Below, in pieces: positions 53,788-62,525 of a DNA stretch of 64,000 nucleotides (the stretch's first letter is position 1; each line of letters starts with the position of its first letter). Where the stretch lies: positions 1 through 64,000 of the forward strand of contig CAMWJS010000006.1 of assembly GCA_947174635.1 (NCBI GenBank), given 5' to 3'. The DNA is from an uncultured Muribaculaceae bacterium. GTDB lineage: Bacteria; Bacteroidota; Bacteroidia; Bacteroidales; Muribaculaceae. The notes under the pieces were generated by a model that saw only the letters and a program-made list of their open reading frames with translations, did not search any database and was not told the DNA's origin. The position numbers and the translations under genes are program-made.

Positions 53788-53872
53788 GGAGAGATGGCAG
53801 AGTGGTCGATTGCGGCGGTCTTGAAAACCGTTGAGGGTCACACCTCCGGGGGTTCGAATCCCTCTCTCTCCG
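53788..53872 (+). tRNA. tRNA-Ser (anticodon UGA)
   Basis: The acceptor stem GGAGAGA pairs with TCTCTCC, with G as discriminator at 53872. The anticodon TGA is at 53822-53824 in the loop CTTGAAA. A long variable arm and GGTTCGAATCC in the T-arm identify a class II serine tRNA of 85 nt. CCA is not encoded. Confidence 0.95.
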
Positions 53873-53876
53873 CTGA

Positions 53877-53930
53877 TTTAAACTTAAAAATCCTTGTAAG
53901 TAACTTCTTACAAGGATTTTTAAGTTTAAA
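53877..53930. terminator. Terminator after tRNA-Ser
   Basis: A perfect 24-bp inverted repeat (53877-53900 with 53907-53930) encloses a 6-nt loop; the stem is AT-rich with a run of T in the second arm. It begins 5 nt after the tRNA and can act in both directions. The remaining stretch to 54117 shows nothing recognisable. Confidence 0.8.
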
Positions 53931-54117
53931 TGCATGTCGTAAATGACTCCCGGTGGAATATCTGAATAGTGAAGCAGGCAAAAGTTTATTGATGCTTTAT
54001 TCGGGAGTGAGGACAAGGTCGTAAATCAACCAGCAGATTAAGGAATAGATGACGATAACTGGGTAAAACCACTCATTTTATCCGCTTTTTTTTGTATAAC
54101 CCAATGATTATTGCATT

Positions 54118-55500
54118 ATGAAGAAAGATCGAAATCTGCAGCGTGACAGTCTTGATTTCGGGAACGAGAATATACCGAAACTTTTCAGGGCGTTGTTTTT
54201 TCCGACACTGGTCGGGATGGTGTTCAATGCGTTGCTGACAATCATTGACGGAGTGTTTGTTGGCCAGGGTGTCGGAGCGAACGGGATTGCGGCTGTCAAT
54301 ATCGTGGCGCCGCTGTTCATGGTCGTTACCGGTATCGGGCTGATGCTGGGTATCGGGGCTTCGGTGATTGCGAGTATCAGGCTTGCCAACAGGGAAGTCA
54401 AGGCTGCAAATATAATAGGCACGCAGGCGTTTGTCGTCGGGGTGGCCATTGTGGCGGCGCTGTCGTTGCTTTGCCTGTCAGCGCCCGACGGTGTGGTGAC
54501 GGCTCTCGGAAGCAGTGAGGCGCTGCGTGCTGATGCCGCCGGATATCTGCTTTGGCTTCTGCCGGGTATGATATTTCTGCTTGTCCAGTGCGTAGGGCTG
54601 ATGCTGATACGTCTTGATGGTTCGCCGCGCTATGCGATGATGTGCAATGTGACGGCGGCCGTGTTCAATATCGGCCTGGACTATCTGCTTGTGTTCCCGA
54701 TGGATATGGGTGTTGCAGGAGCGGCTGTCGCCACATCGGTCAGCTGTGCGCTGGGCGGTATTATGGTTCTGGTGTATTTTGTGAAATATTCGTCGACATT
54801 GAAATTCTATCGGCTGAAGCTGTCGGTGACAAGCCTGCTGCTGACACTGCGCAACACGGGATATATGGCTAAGATTGGGTTTGCCACATTGCTTACCGAA
54901 CTGGCCATGTCGGTGATGATGCTGACAGGCAACCATGTGTTTATCCATGCGTTGGGTGAGGACGGAGTGGCTGCGTTCAGCATCGCATGCTATCTGTTTC
55001 CGATAATGTTTTCAATCAGCAATGCCGTGGCACAGTCGGTGCAGCCGATTATCAGCTATAACTTCGGTGCAGGCGATATGGGGCGCGTGGCAAAGTCGCT
55101 GCGTGTGGCATTGGTTGCGGCGCTGGTGTGCGGCACGGTCGTGACTGTGTCGGTGGCAGCCGGGGCACGCCTGATTGTCTCACTGTTTCTTTCGCCCGAG
55201 TCGGGTGCGTTTGACATAGCCTGCGCCGGGCTTCCGAAGTATGCGTTGTGCGGCCTGTTTTTCGCTCTGAATATCGCTTTTATCGGATATTATCAAAGTC
55301 TTGAGAAATCGGTGCGCGCCACGGTGTTCACCCTGCTCAGGGGCATTGTGTTTATTGTGTCGATGTTTCTGTATCTGCCACATCTGCTCGGAGTGTCAGG
55401 GATGTGGCTGGCGATACCGGTGTCGGAAATGCTGACAACGGCAGTCATCGTGGCCGACTTCATGCTGACGCGCCGGCGCTTGGCAAGGACCCGGTCATAA
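54118..55500 (+). CDS. MATE-family efflux transporter
   Basis: The 460-residue protein is hydrophobic throughout, with about 12 membrane helices in two related halves, typical for MATE exporters that use Na+ or H+ to pump out drugs or metabolites. Landmarks: LTIIDGVFVGQGVGANGIAAVNI near the N-terminus and PIISYNFGAGDMGRVAKSL in the second half. The substrate cannot be told. The stop codon TAA (55498-55500) is formed by the first three bases of a palindromic repeat, so the present C-terminus (LARTRS) may have been set by an insertion. Confidence 0.93.
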   Translation: MKKDRNLQRDSLDFGNENIPKLFRALFFPTLVGMVFNALLTIIDGVFVGQGVGANGIAAVNIVAPLFMVVTGIGLMLGIGASVIASIRLANREVKAANIIGTQAFVVGVAIVAALSLLCLSAPDGVVTALGSSEALRADAAGYLLWLLPGMIFLLVQCVGLMLIRLDGSPRYAMMCNVTAAVFNIGLDYLLVFPMDMGVAGAAVATSVSCALGGIMVLVYFVKYSSTLKFYRLKLSVTSLLLTLRNTGYMAKIGFATLLTELAMSVMMLTGNHVFIHALGEDGVAAFSIACYLFPIMFSISNAVAQSVQPIISYNFGAGDMGRVAKSLRVALVAALVCGTVVTVSVAAGARLIVSLFLSPESGAFDIACAGLPKYALCGLFFALNIAFIGYYQSLEKSVRATVFTLLRGIVFIVSMFLYLPHLLGVSGMWLAIPVSEMLTTAVIVADFMLTRRRLARTRS

Positions 55501-55682
55501 GTAACTGTTTAAAATTATTTTATATCAACCATTCTCATTATTTTAATATTCTGTCGGAGTCTTTTCTGCCGCTTTCCATCTCGTCATCAGTCATGTAGCT
55601 CGCTGCATTCCTTCTTCCTCAATAAAAATCGGCTAAAAAATCCTTCCGCCATAATATCAAAATAATTTTGAACAGTTACTTA
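55498..55682. repeat. 185-bp MITE-like element with TAAGTAACTG termini
   Basis: The terminal inverted repeats TAAGTAACTGTT (55498 onward) and AACAGTTACTTA (to 55682) extend over at least 24 bp with one mismatch. The inside (about 55587-55620) includes TCAGTCA, TAGCTCGCT and TCCTTC, which also occur in the same order in the 320-bp element at 63194-63513. No coding potential. It fills the gap between the MATE gene and the response regulator gene. Confidence 0.8.
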
Positions 55683-55690
55683 GCTGATTG

Positions 55691-56341
55691 TCAGATGTAG
55701 TATTCCATCATTTCGATTATGCCGGCCTTGATTGCATATCGGGTGGCTTCGTAAACGTTGTTTACGCCGAGTTTCCTGAATATGTTCTTTTTATGGGTTA
55801 CGATAGTATGGGTGCTTGAGAAACGTTCGGCGGCGATTTCCTTTACCGTCTTTCCGCGGGCAATCATCCTGAGTATTTCAATTTCAGCAGGGGTGAGTTT
55901 TATTTCGGTTTCAGAACCGGAGGATGTGCTGCAGAGCAGATCGGAAATCCGCCGGCATACGAAGCGCTCTCCTGCCACCGCGCTTTCCAGTGCCGCGAGA
56001 ATTTCGCTTTCGGGATTCTCCTTGAGGGTGATGCTGACATTATCTTCGCCGCTGATACGTCGCAGGAAGTCTTCGCTGAGTTCGTCGGAAAATAAAATCC
56101 AGCGCACGTCGGAAAATCTTTTTACGGCAATGAGAAGCTCGTCGACGGTATTGAAGTCCGACAGGGTGTAGTCGAGTATGGCTACGGTAGCTGATGCCGT
56201 GGCAAGAATTTCTGTCAGAGCCTTTTTGTCACGGGTTTCGGAGATGTCGGCCTGAGGAAACAGCGAAGAGATATACCCGCGCATTCCCACGCGGGTTATA
56301 TCCTGATTATCCGTTATGACAAAATGGTGTTTCTGTGCCAT
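55691..56341 (-). CDS. NarL/LuxR-type response regulator, orphan
   Basis: The 216-residue protein has a receiver domain (about 5-120) with phospho-acceptor Asp57 in ILDYTL and a LuxR-type HTH (about 145-210, LTPAEIEILRMIARGKTVKEIA). No sensor kinase gene lies next to it. It starts 14 bp after the cysteine synthase stop on the same strand, so it is probably co-transcribed, which suggests a link with sulfur amino acid state or simply a shared promoter. Confidence 0.9.
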   Translation of the reverse strand: MAQKHHFVITDNQDITRVGMRGYISSLFPQADISETRDKKALTEILATASATVAILDYTLSDFNTVDELLIAVKRFSDVRWILFSDELSEDFLRRISGEDNVSITLKENPESEILAALESAVAGERFVCRRISDLLCSTSSGSETEIKLTPAEIEILRMIARGKTVKEIAAERFSSTHTIVTHKKNIFRKLGVNNVYEATRYAIKAGIIEMMEYYI

Positions 56342-56355
56342 CGCAGACGATGCTG

Positions 56356-57306
56356 TCAGTCGAGAGGATATTCCTGGAAAGCATAAAGCACTGTCGACAG
56401 ATAGCGTTCGCCGGTGTCGGGGAGGAGTGCCACGATAGTCTTCCCTTCGTTTTCGGGCAGTTTTGCCAGCTGGATTGCGGCGTAGAGCGATGCGCCCGAC
56501 GATATGCCCACCAGCAGACCCTCTTCACGGGCAAGCAGGCGCGATGTGCGTATGGCGTCATCATCTTTTACGGGGATTACTTCGTCGATAGCCTCCGGAT
56601 TGAAGTTGCTCGGCACGAAGCCTGCACCTATTCCCTGTATCTTATGCGGACCGGCCTGACCTCCCGACAGCACAGGCGAGCTTGCCGGCTCTACGGCTAC
56701 GGCTTTGATTGCCGGATTGTGTTTTTTGAGTCCGGCAGCAGTGCCGCTGACAGTGCCGCCCGTGCCTACGCCTGCGACAAAAATGTCGACCGAGCCGTCG
56801 GTGTCGTCCCATATTTCCTCGGCTGTGGTACGCTCGTGGACCGCTGGATTGGCAGGGTTGTCGAATTGCTGAAGTATTACGGCACCTTCGGTCTCCTCCT
56901 TGAGTTCGTTGGCTTTGCGGATGGCACCTTTCATCCCTTCGCTTCCGGGTGTAAGCACCAGTGTCGCGCCGAGGGCTTTGAGCAGGTTCTGACGCTCTAC
57001 GCTCATTGTCTCGGGCATCGTAAGGATGAGGTTGTAGCCTTTGACCGACGATACCCAGGCAAGGCCTATGCCGGTGTTTCCGCTCGTGGGTTCGATGATT
57101 GTGGCGCCAGGCTTCAGTATGCCGTCTTTCTCAGCGGTCTCTATCATGGCGAGGGCGATGCGGTCCTTGACGCTGCCTCCGGGGTTGAAATACTCGAGTT
57201 TTACAAGTATCTTTGCCTTAAGCCCTTCGGCTTCTTCGATTTTCTGTACTTCAAGGAGCGGTGTCCTTCCGATCAGCTCTGTGAGATTTTTGTAGATGTG
57301 TGCCAT
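56356..57306 (-). CDS. cysK: Cysteine synthase A
   Basis: The start at 57306 ([19 protein letters not shown]) gives 316 residues, normal for CysK. PLP lysine Lys47 is in GGSVKDR, the substrate loop PTSGNTG and the phosphate loop GTGGTVSG are present. It makes cysteine from O-acetylserine and sulfide in the cytoplasm. It has its own promoter in the 104-bp gap after the C-S lyase gene. Confidence 0.95.
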   Translation of the reverse strand: MAHIYKNLTELIGRTPLLEVQKIEEAEGLKAKILVKLEYFNPGGSVKDRIALAMIETAEKDGILKPGATIIEPTSGNTGIGLAWVSSVKGYNLILTMPETMSVERQNLLKALGATLVLTPGSEGMKGAIRKANELKEETEGAVILQQFDNPANPAVHERTTAEEIWDDTDGSVDIFVAGVGTGGTVSGTAAGLKKHNPAIKAVAVEPASSPVLSGGQAGPHKIQGIGAGFVPSNFNPEAIDEVIPVKDDDAIRTSRLLAREEGLLVGISSGASLYAAIQLAKLPENEGKTIVALLPDTGERYLSTVLYAFQEYPLD

Positions 57307-57333
57307 AATTGTAGTCGTTAAAATTATTTTATG

Positions 57334-57364
57334 CAAAGGTAGCGCGAAGCCATGTGACATGCAA
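57334..57364 (-). promoter_or_regulatory. Promoter of cysK
   Basis: On the minus strand TTG (57364-57362) and TACCTTTG (57341-57334) are 20 nt apart, a full consensus match. The leader would be about 20-25 nt. Confidence 0.7.
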
Positions 57365-57410
57365 TACCATGTTTGCGGTATATTTGTGTCAGACTGCGTG
57401 TTTATTGTTG

Positions 57411-58601
57411 TCAGAGGGTGTCGACGGCCGATTTCAGCCGCTGCATGGCCTCTTCGAGTATGACACGCGGCGCAGCTACGTTGAGCCGCATGAAGCCTTC
57501 TCCTCCGGGCCCGAACATCTCGCCGTCGTTGAGGGCGAGTCCGGCTTTTCTGACAAAAAGCCCGGTCAGTGCGTCGTGGTCGAGTCCCAGACCGCGGCAG
57601 TCGAGCCATACCAGGAAAGAAGCCTGCGGCCGCAGCGCTACGATGCCGGGGATGTTTTTCCGGCAGAAGTCGGCCACATAGTCGATGTTTCTCTCTACGT
57701 AGCGCAGCATCTCCTTTCTCCACTGCTCGCCTTCGGGGCTGAATGCCGCCATTGTGGCTATGGGGGCAAAAAGTGTCGGCTCGTTGAACTCATTGGCGGC
57801 GAGCCATTCATAGAACTTCGCGCGCAGGGTGTCGGACGGGATAATCGAATATGAACTTACAATTCCGGCTATGTTGAACGTCTTGGATGGCGCTCCGAAT
57901 GTGATGCTGCATCGGGCGGCTTCCTCTGATACGGAGGCGAACGGAATGTGCCTGTTGCCCCATAGAGCCATGTCGCAGTGGATTTCGTCGGAGATGACGA
58001 TGATGCCTCGGCTGTGGCAGAATTCGGCGAGACGCCGCAGGGTATCCCTGTCCCATACTATTCCTGCCGGATTGTGCGGGTTTGAAAGGATGAGCATGCG
58101 GCATTTGTCGTCGGCTACCTGCGTCAGGTTGTCGAAATCCATGCTGTATGTGCCGTCGGGGTTTTCGTGCAGCGGGTTCATGACCACTTTGCGCCTGTTG
58201 CCCAGCGGTGTGAGCCTGAACGGATGGTAGACAGGTGGCTGTATGATGACCTTTTCGTCCTCTTTTACAAAGACATTTACGGCCATCCCGATGCCTTTTA
58301 CCACGCCGGGGATATATGACAGCCATTCGCGGCGCACATCCCAGCCGTGGTGAGTGGCAATCCATTCGGTGATTGAGTCGAAATATCCCGACGGTTCGAC
58401 CGTGTATCCGAATAATGAATGTTCGAGCCTTTTGCGCAGCGCGTCGGTGATGAAGCTGGGCGTCTCGAAATCCATGTCGGCCACCCATAGCGGGAGCAGG
58501 TTGGAGTCGCCATACCTTTCCTGCAATACTTCGTATTTCAGTGCGCCTGTGCCGGTGCGGTCGACCGGCGTGTCAAAATCATATTTCTGCATTGTCGGCA
58601 A
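57411..58601 (-). CDS. MalY/PatB-type PLP-dependent C-S lyase
   Basis: The 396-residue protein is a fold-type I aminotransferase-like enzyme with Lys240 in [19 protein letters not shown] and SDEIHCD. MalY/PatB proteins cleave cystathionine or other cysteine conjugates to homocysteine or thiols plus pyruvate and ammonia. Next to a Cys/Met-metabolism enzyme and cysK this role fits. An ATG three codons later is an alternative start. It lies 6 bp after the preceding gene. Confidence 0.9.
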   Translation of the reverse strand: MPTMQKYDFDTPVDRTGTGALKYEVLQERYGDSNLLPLWVADMDFETPSFITDALRKRLEHSLFGYTVEPSGYFDSITEWIATHHGWDVRREWLSYIPGVVKGIGMAVNVFVKEDEKVIIQPPVYHPFRLTPLGNRRKVVMNPLHENPDGTYSMDFDNLTQVADDKCRMLILSNPHNPAGIVWDRDTLRRLAEFCHSRGIIVISDEIHCDMALWGNRHIPFASVSEEAARCSITFGAPSKTFNIAGIVSSYSIIPSDTLRAKFYEWLAANEFNEPTLFAPIATMAAFSPEGEQWRKEMLRYVERNIDYVADFCRKNIPGIVALRPQASFLVWLDCRGLGLDHDALTGLFVRKAGLALNDGEMFGPGGEGFMRLNVAAPRVILEEAMQRLKSAVDTL

Positions 58602-58607
58602 CTGTCG

Positions 58608-59789
58608 TTATTGTTCTGGTGTCAGAGCCTGTCTTATGTCATCGAAGATGTCGTCGGGGTCTTCGAGGCCGATTGAAAGGCGTATGGTTGTATCTTTGAT
58701 GTCCATGCTTTCCCTCTGGGAGTCGGTGAAGGGGCCGAAAATAGTGCTTGCGGGGTGTATGGCCAGTGTCTTGTTGTCAAACAGGTTGGTGGCACGGCGT
58801 ATCAGACGGAGTCTGTTTATGAAATCGAAGCAAGCTTCTTTGTCGGCGAGGTCAATTGTCACCATCGCGCCTGCCGTATGCCCGAACTGAGAGCGGGCGA
58901 GAGCGTGAAACCTGTTGTCCTCCAGTCCGATGTAGTTTACGCTCATTACACCGTCGAGCGATTTTAGTTTTCGTGCAAGAGCCAAGGCGTTTTCCGACTG
59001 AATTCTGTAGCGGGCATCGAGAGTCTCGAGCCCTATGGTCTGCATGTAGGCTACGTGTGGAGTCATGTATGCGCCGAGATTGAAAAGCATCTCGTTGCGT
59101 ATGCGCTTGCTGAATTCCGGGAAATTGCCGTAGTCTATTACGAGGCCGCCGATTGATGTCGCTCCACCCGATAGATATTTTGTGCTTGACACTATTTCGA
59201 TGTCGACACCGAGCTCCCCGGCGCTGAATTGAGTGAACGGGATAAGTGTGGTGTCGGCCATCAGGGGTATGCCATGACGTCGGGCAACGGCCGATAGCGC
59301 CCTTATGTCGGCGACCTCCATCTGCGGGTTTGTGATGATTTCGAAGAATATGCAGCAAGTGTTGTCGTCGATAGCCTGTTCAACCTGCGCCGGATCGGTA
59401 AGGTCGCAAAGTCTCGGCTCCACGCCAAACCGTTTCAACGTGCCTGTAATAAGGGAATATGTGTTGCCGAAAAGATGTTTTGACGAGACTATGTTTTTTC
59501 CTGCCGATGATACGGCAAGAAGGCTGTTGCTTATCGCTGCCATACCCGAACTGAGCGCCACTACGTCGCTGGCGCCGGTGAGTGACCTGACCTTGTTCTC
59601 GAAAAATGTCACCGTCGGATTCATCACTCTCGAGTAGTCGGGCATATCGCTCCGGCCGCAGAATGCATCCGACATTGTCGCTGCGTCGTCAAATTCGTAT
59701 GCGGCAGTGTGATAGACCGGCATGCTTAAGGAGTTATATGCGTCTTTTGTCCGGAATGCCGTGTGTATGGCTGCTGTTTGCTTTTTCAT
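58608..59789 (-). CDS. Cys/Met metabolism PLP enzyme (cystathionine gamma-synthase or methionine gamma-lyase type)
   Basis: The start at 59789 (MKKQTAAIHTAFRTKD) gives 393 residues. Motifs of the family are YSRVMNPTVTFFENKV, the PLP lysine Lys204 in SSTKYLSGG, and RLSIGLEDPDD near the end. The sequence does not allow me to choose between cystathionine synthesis, methionine cleavage or O-acetylhomoserine sulfhydrylation. It is the first gene of the sulfur cluster. TAATTTTG at 59825-59818 on the minus strand is a likely -7 box. Confidence 0.88.
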   Translation of the reverse strand: MKKQTAAIHTAFRTKDAYNSLSMPVYHTAAYEFDDAATMSDAFCGRSDMPDYSRVMNPTVTFFENKVRSLTGASDVVALSSGMAAISNSLLAVSSAGKNIVSSKHLFGNTYSLITGTLKRFGVEPRLCDLTDPAQVEQAIDDNTCCIFFEIITNPQMEVADIRALSAVARRHGIPLMADTTLIPFTQFSAGELGVDIEIVSSTKYLSGGATSIGGLVIDYGNFPEFSKRIRNEMLFNLGAYMTPHVAYMQTIGLETLDARYRIQSENALALARKLKSLDGVMSVNYIGLEDNRFHALARSQFGHTAGAMVTIDLADKEACFDFINRLRLIRRATNLFDNKTLAIHPASTIFGPFTDSQRESMDIKDTTIRLSIGLEDPDDIFDDIRQALTPEQ

Positions 59790-59931
59790 ATCGCGCAATA
59801 TTTTGTTATAATTGGCGCAAAATTAATAAAAAATACACACAATCGACACGATTATTCTGATAAATTAAAAGGATATGCAGGCAAATCGTCCGTGAATGCT
59901 GAGTTGCCGAACTCGATTAGGGCGTAAAACA

Positions 59932-59970
59932 GCAGGGCAGGGGAGCGATAAAACAGCTCCACTGCCCTGC
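59932..59970 (-). terminator. Rho-independent terminator after manA
   Basis: Perfect 9-bp arms GCAGGGCAG (59932-59940) and CTGCCCTGC (59962-59970) with an inner GGAGC/GCTCC stem. On the minus strand the stem is followed by TGTTTTACG. It lies 30 bp after the manA stop. Confidence 0.75.
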
Positions 59971-59999
59971 GTATGAGGTTTGAAATTGTGCGGTATCGT

Positions 60000-60971
60000 T
60001 TATTGCCGTGGTACTGATGCGGTGATGAGCACGGCGTTGCCGGTGAGGGTGACGGCGCGGGCTGATGCTGCGATAAGCGCGGTGTTGCCGCGCGATATGC
60101 TGCTTGCCGCCTCTTGGTCTATGTCGATGGTGCACTGACCGCTGATGCATATCAGCACTGCGAACGATTCGCTCAGGTGGTGCAGGGAAGTCTGGCCGTC
60201 GACGGTGATTTTCTGAACGTCGAAATACCGGCACCCCACCAGAGGCACTTCGCCCGTGGCGTTGCGGTCGTAGTCGGTGACGTAGTTGTCATAGACCTTG
60301 TAGTCGATGGCATCGACAGCCTCCTCGACATGAAGCTGCCGGGGCTTGCCGTCGAGACCGCGGCGGTCGTAGTCGTAGACGCGGTAGGTGATGTCGGATG
60401 TCTGCTGGATTTCGGCGATGAGGTTTCCGGCGCCGATTGCATGAATGCGTCCGGCGGGGAGGAAGAATACGTCGCCGGGATGCGAGCGGTGGCTTGCGAG
60501 AACGTCGGCGATGGAGTTGTCGGCTATGCGCCGGCGGTATTCGTCGGGTGTGATTTCCTTGGAGAGACCGGCGGTGATGGCTGCGTCGTAGTCAGCGTCG
60601 ATGACGTACCACATTTCGGTCTTTCCCTGGCTGTTGTGGCGGAGTCGGGCAAGCTCGTCGTCGGGGTGTACCTGCACGGAGAGGTTGTCGCGTGCGTCGA
60701 TTATTTTTATCAGAAGCGGGAAGTCGTGGCCGAAGCGGCGGTAGACATCCTCGCCCACAAGGTCGGCGCCGTATCGGTCAATCAGTTGGGTGATGGTCAG
60801 GCCGGCGTCCTCTCCCGAGTCGACTACCGACTCGTGGCCGGGAACGCCGGATATTTCCCAGCTTTCGCCGATGTTTTCCATGTCGGTGTCGATGTTTTTG
60901 AATTTCTTTATCTTGTCGCCACCCCAGACCACTGTCTTGAGTATCGGCTTGAAAGTGAAAATCTTGTTCAT
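60000..60971 (-). CDS. manA: Mannose-6-phosphate isomerase, class I
   Basis: The 323-residue enzyme interconverts mannose-6-phosphate and fructose-6-phosphate. Signatures: WGGDKIKKF near the start, ESWEISG, zinc-site QVHPDDE and GRIHAIGAGN. The length is that of the short Bacteroidetes/Firmicutes class I form. It follows the ROK kinase by 21 bp in one operon, so the kinase may feed it with mannose-6-phosphate. Confidence 0.93.
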   Translation of the reverse strand: MNKIFTFKPILKTVVWGGDKIKKFKNIDTDMENIGESWEISGVPGHESVVDSGEDAGLTITQLIDRYGADLVGEDVYRRFGHDFPLLIKIIDARDNLSVQVHPDDELARLRHNSQGKTEMWYVIDADYDAAITAGLSKEITPDEYRRRIADNSIADVLASHRSHPGDVFFLPAGRIHAIGAGNLIAEIQQTSDITYRVYDYDRRGLDGKPRQLHVEEAVDAIDYKVYDNYVTDYDRNATGEVPLVGCRYFDVQKITVDGQTSLHHLSESFAVLICISGQCTIDIDQEAASSISRGNTALIAASARAVTLTGNAVLITASVPRQ

Positions 60972-60992
60972 GAACGATGTTTATGGATAAGG

Positions 60993-62096
60993 TTATTGTT
61001 TTCCGTCGATTGATGCCAGCGCGAACACATAGGCACCTATGGAGATGGCTTCGCTTGCCCCGAGGCGTGAGATTGCCACACCGGTGCGTTTTACGGGGTC
61101 GTAGGCCACAGTGTCCTCTGTGCCGTGGATTTTGAGCGGGCGCCCGTTGCCGCGGGCAAATTCGCGGAATTCGTTTTCGTTGTCGAGGTCATAGACGTTC
61201 ATCTGCACGCGGTTTACCTTGTCGCCCGATAGAGTGCTGATTGACGAACGCATCTTCTCGAGCAGGGCAGGCATGATGTGGCGGGCGGCGCCTGTCAGTC
61301 CTCCGCCTATCACTACGAGCGAGTCGGTGAGGGTGACGGCGGTTGCCATAGCGTCGCCGGCAGCAATGCCGAAGCGGCGGAATGCCTCTTTTGCCGCTTC
61401 ACGGTTGCCTTCGCGTGTGCCGTCGGCTATCTCGCATATCTCCTTGGGGGTGAGCCCGTGGTCGGGGTTTCCGGTCATCTCGCCGTAGACGCGTCTGATG
61501 GCGCGGATTGCCACGCTCTCCTCCACGATTATGTCGGAGTTGAAGGTGTCGGGCAGACAGAATGTCTCGATGCATGAGTTGTTGCCGCGGTTGAGGCGTC
61601 CGTCGATTACGGAGCCGATGCCGAAGCCCGTGCCGAATGTGTAGCCGAGCAGGTTGGTGTATTTCTTTTCGCCACCCATTGCGGCGATGCGTGCGTTGAC
61701 TTCGGGGAGCAGTCCTTCCATTGCCTCGCCGAGGGCGAAAAGGTCGCCGTCGTTGTTGATATAGACCGGAATGCCGAAGCGGCGTCGCAAGATTTCGCCG
61801 AGGGCCACACCGTCGCGGAACGACGGGAAGTTGGGGAGATAGCCGCCGATGATGCCGTTGGCATAGTCGGCCGGCCCGGGAAAGGCGAAACTGATGGCCA
61901 CGGGCAACTGTTCGAGCGATGCTATCACCTCTTCGAAGCCCGATATGAGAGTCTTGATGCAGAGGTCAAGGTCGTGGGAATTAGAGGGTTTTGTGATTGG
62001 GTCGACAATGAAGCGATTGCCGCGCATGGCGCCGAATACGAAGTTCGTCCCCCCGGCGTCAAGGGTGATGACGATGCGTTGGTCTGTCTGGTACAT
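60993..62096 (-). CDS. ROK-family sugar kinase
   Basis: The 367-residue protein shows the ROK phosphate-binding motif DAGGTNFVFGAMRG, a catalytic-base region INNDGDLFALGE and GTGFGIGSVIDGRLNRG. The usual ROK zinc motif CxCGxxGC is missing; only a CIETFC stretch is seen. ROK kinases phosphorylate glucose, fructose, mannose or amino sugars. The operon with manA makes mannose or fructose kinase plausible. It has a good promoter 60 bp upstream. Confidence 0.88.
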   Translation of the reverse strand: MYQTDQRIVITLDAGGTNFVFGAMRGNRFIVDPITKPSNSHDLDLCIKTLISGFEEVIASLEQLPVAISFAFPGPADYANGIIGGYLPNFPSFRDGVALGEILRRRFGIPVYINNDGDLFALGEAMEGLLPEVNARIAAMGGEKKYTNLLGYTFGTGFGIGSVIDGRLNRGNNSCIETFCLPDTFNSDIIVEESVAIRAIRRVYGEMTGNPDHGLTPKEICEIADGTREGNREAAKEAFRRFGIAAGDAMATAVTLTDSLVVIGGGLTGAARHIMPALLEKMRSSISTLSGDKVNRVQMNVYDLDNENEFREFARGNGRPLKIHGTEDTVAYDPVKRTGVAISRLGASEAISIGAYVFALASIDGKQ

Positions 62097-62153
62097 TGTA
62101 TGTTATCGTGTTTGTTTGGTAATTTCGATCTGTGGGAGTAAATGATAATAGCA

Positions 62154-62184
62154 CAAAGATAGCAAAAAAAAGAGCTTCAGTCAA
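62154..62184 (-). promoter_or_regulatory. Promoter of the ROK-manA operon
   Basis: On the minus strand TTG (62184-62182) and TATCTTTG (62161-62154) are 20 nt apart, a full consensus match, about 58 bp before the start codon. Confidence 0.7.
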
Positions 62185-62271
62185 TTTTTCAATATAAAAA
62201 AGCTCAGTTGCAAAGCCGGATTGAATTTAAAAAATTTATTTTAAGAAATACATTTATAGGCGCATAATTGT

Positions 62272-62439
62272 AGAGCCGGAGGCTCGGAGAATGTGATTAA
62301 CCCCGGCTCGGAGACCTCGGAGCGGGCGTAGACCGGGGCACATGGTAGTAACATCTGTATAATATAGTTGCAGCCGGGGTCTACGCCCGCTCCGCGGTCT
62401 CCGAACCCCGGTTAATCACATCCCCGAGCCTCCGGCTCT
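62272..62439. repeat. 168-bp GC-rich palindrome
   Basis: Arms of about 70 bp pair almost perfectly; the ends are AGAGCCGGAGGCTCGG (62272-62287) and its complement (62424-62439). Parts of the arms are self-complementary too (AGCCGGAGGCT). The layout recalls the 138-bp element, but the sequence is unrelated. It lies between rnhB and the ROK promoter; the rest of the 62097-62525 gap holds this, the promoter and the small repeat at 62471. Confidence 0.85.
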
Positions 62440-62470
62440 TTGTTGCTAATTTTTAACAACCTGTTTTTTA

Positions 62471-62507
62471 TAAGTAACTGTTCAAAATAATTTTAAACAG
62501 TTGCTTA
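62471..62507. repeat. 37-bp minimal copy of the TAAGTAACTG repeat
   Basis: TAAGTAACTGTTC and its near-complement AACAGTTGCTTA meet with almost no spacer, as if the two ends of the 185-bp element (55498-55682) had been joined. It lies 18 bp after the rnhB stop and may act as a terminator hairpin. Confidence 0.7.
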
Positions 62508-62525
62508 TTGGCGCACAAAACGCTG

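Noticed and set aside
53788-53930. Considered tRNA-Ser as an attachment site of an integrated element.
   Set aside because: No integrase gene and no direct repeat of the tRNA 3' end nearby.
53783-54016. A 77-codon minus-strand frame over the tRNA and its terminator.
   Set aside because: It is the complement of tRNA-Ser and the hairpin, a well-known false gene pattern.
56356-57723. A 455-codon frame that would extend cysteine synthase by about 139 residues.
   Set aside because: The extra part runs antisense-like through the C-S lyase gene and the cysK promoter; the ATG at 57306 matches the normal CysK start.
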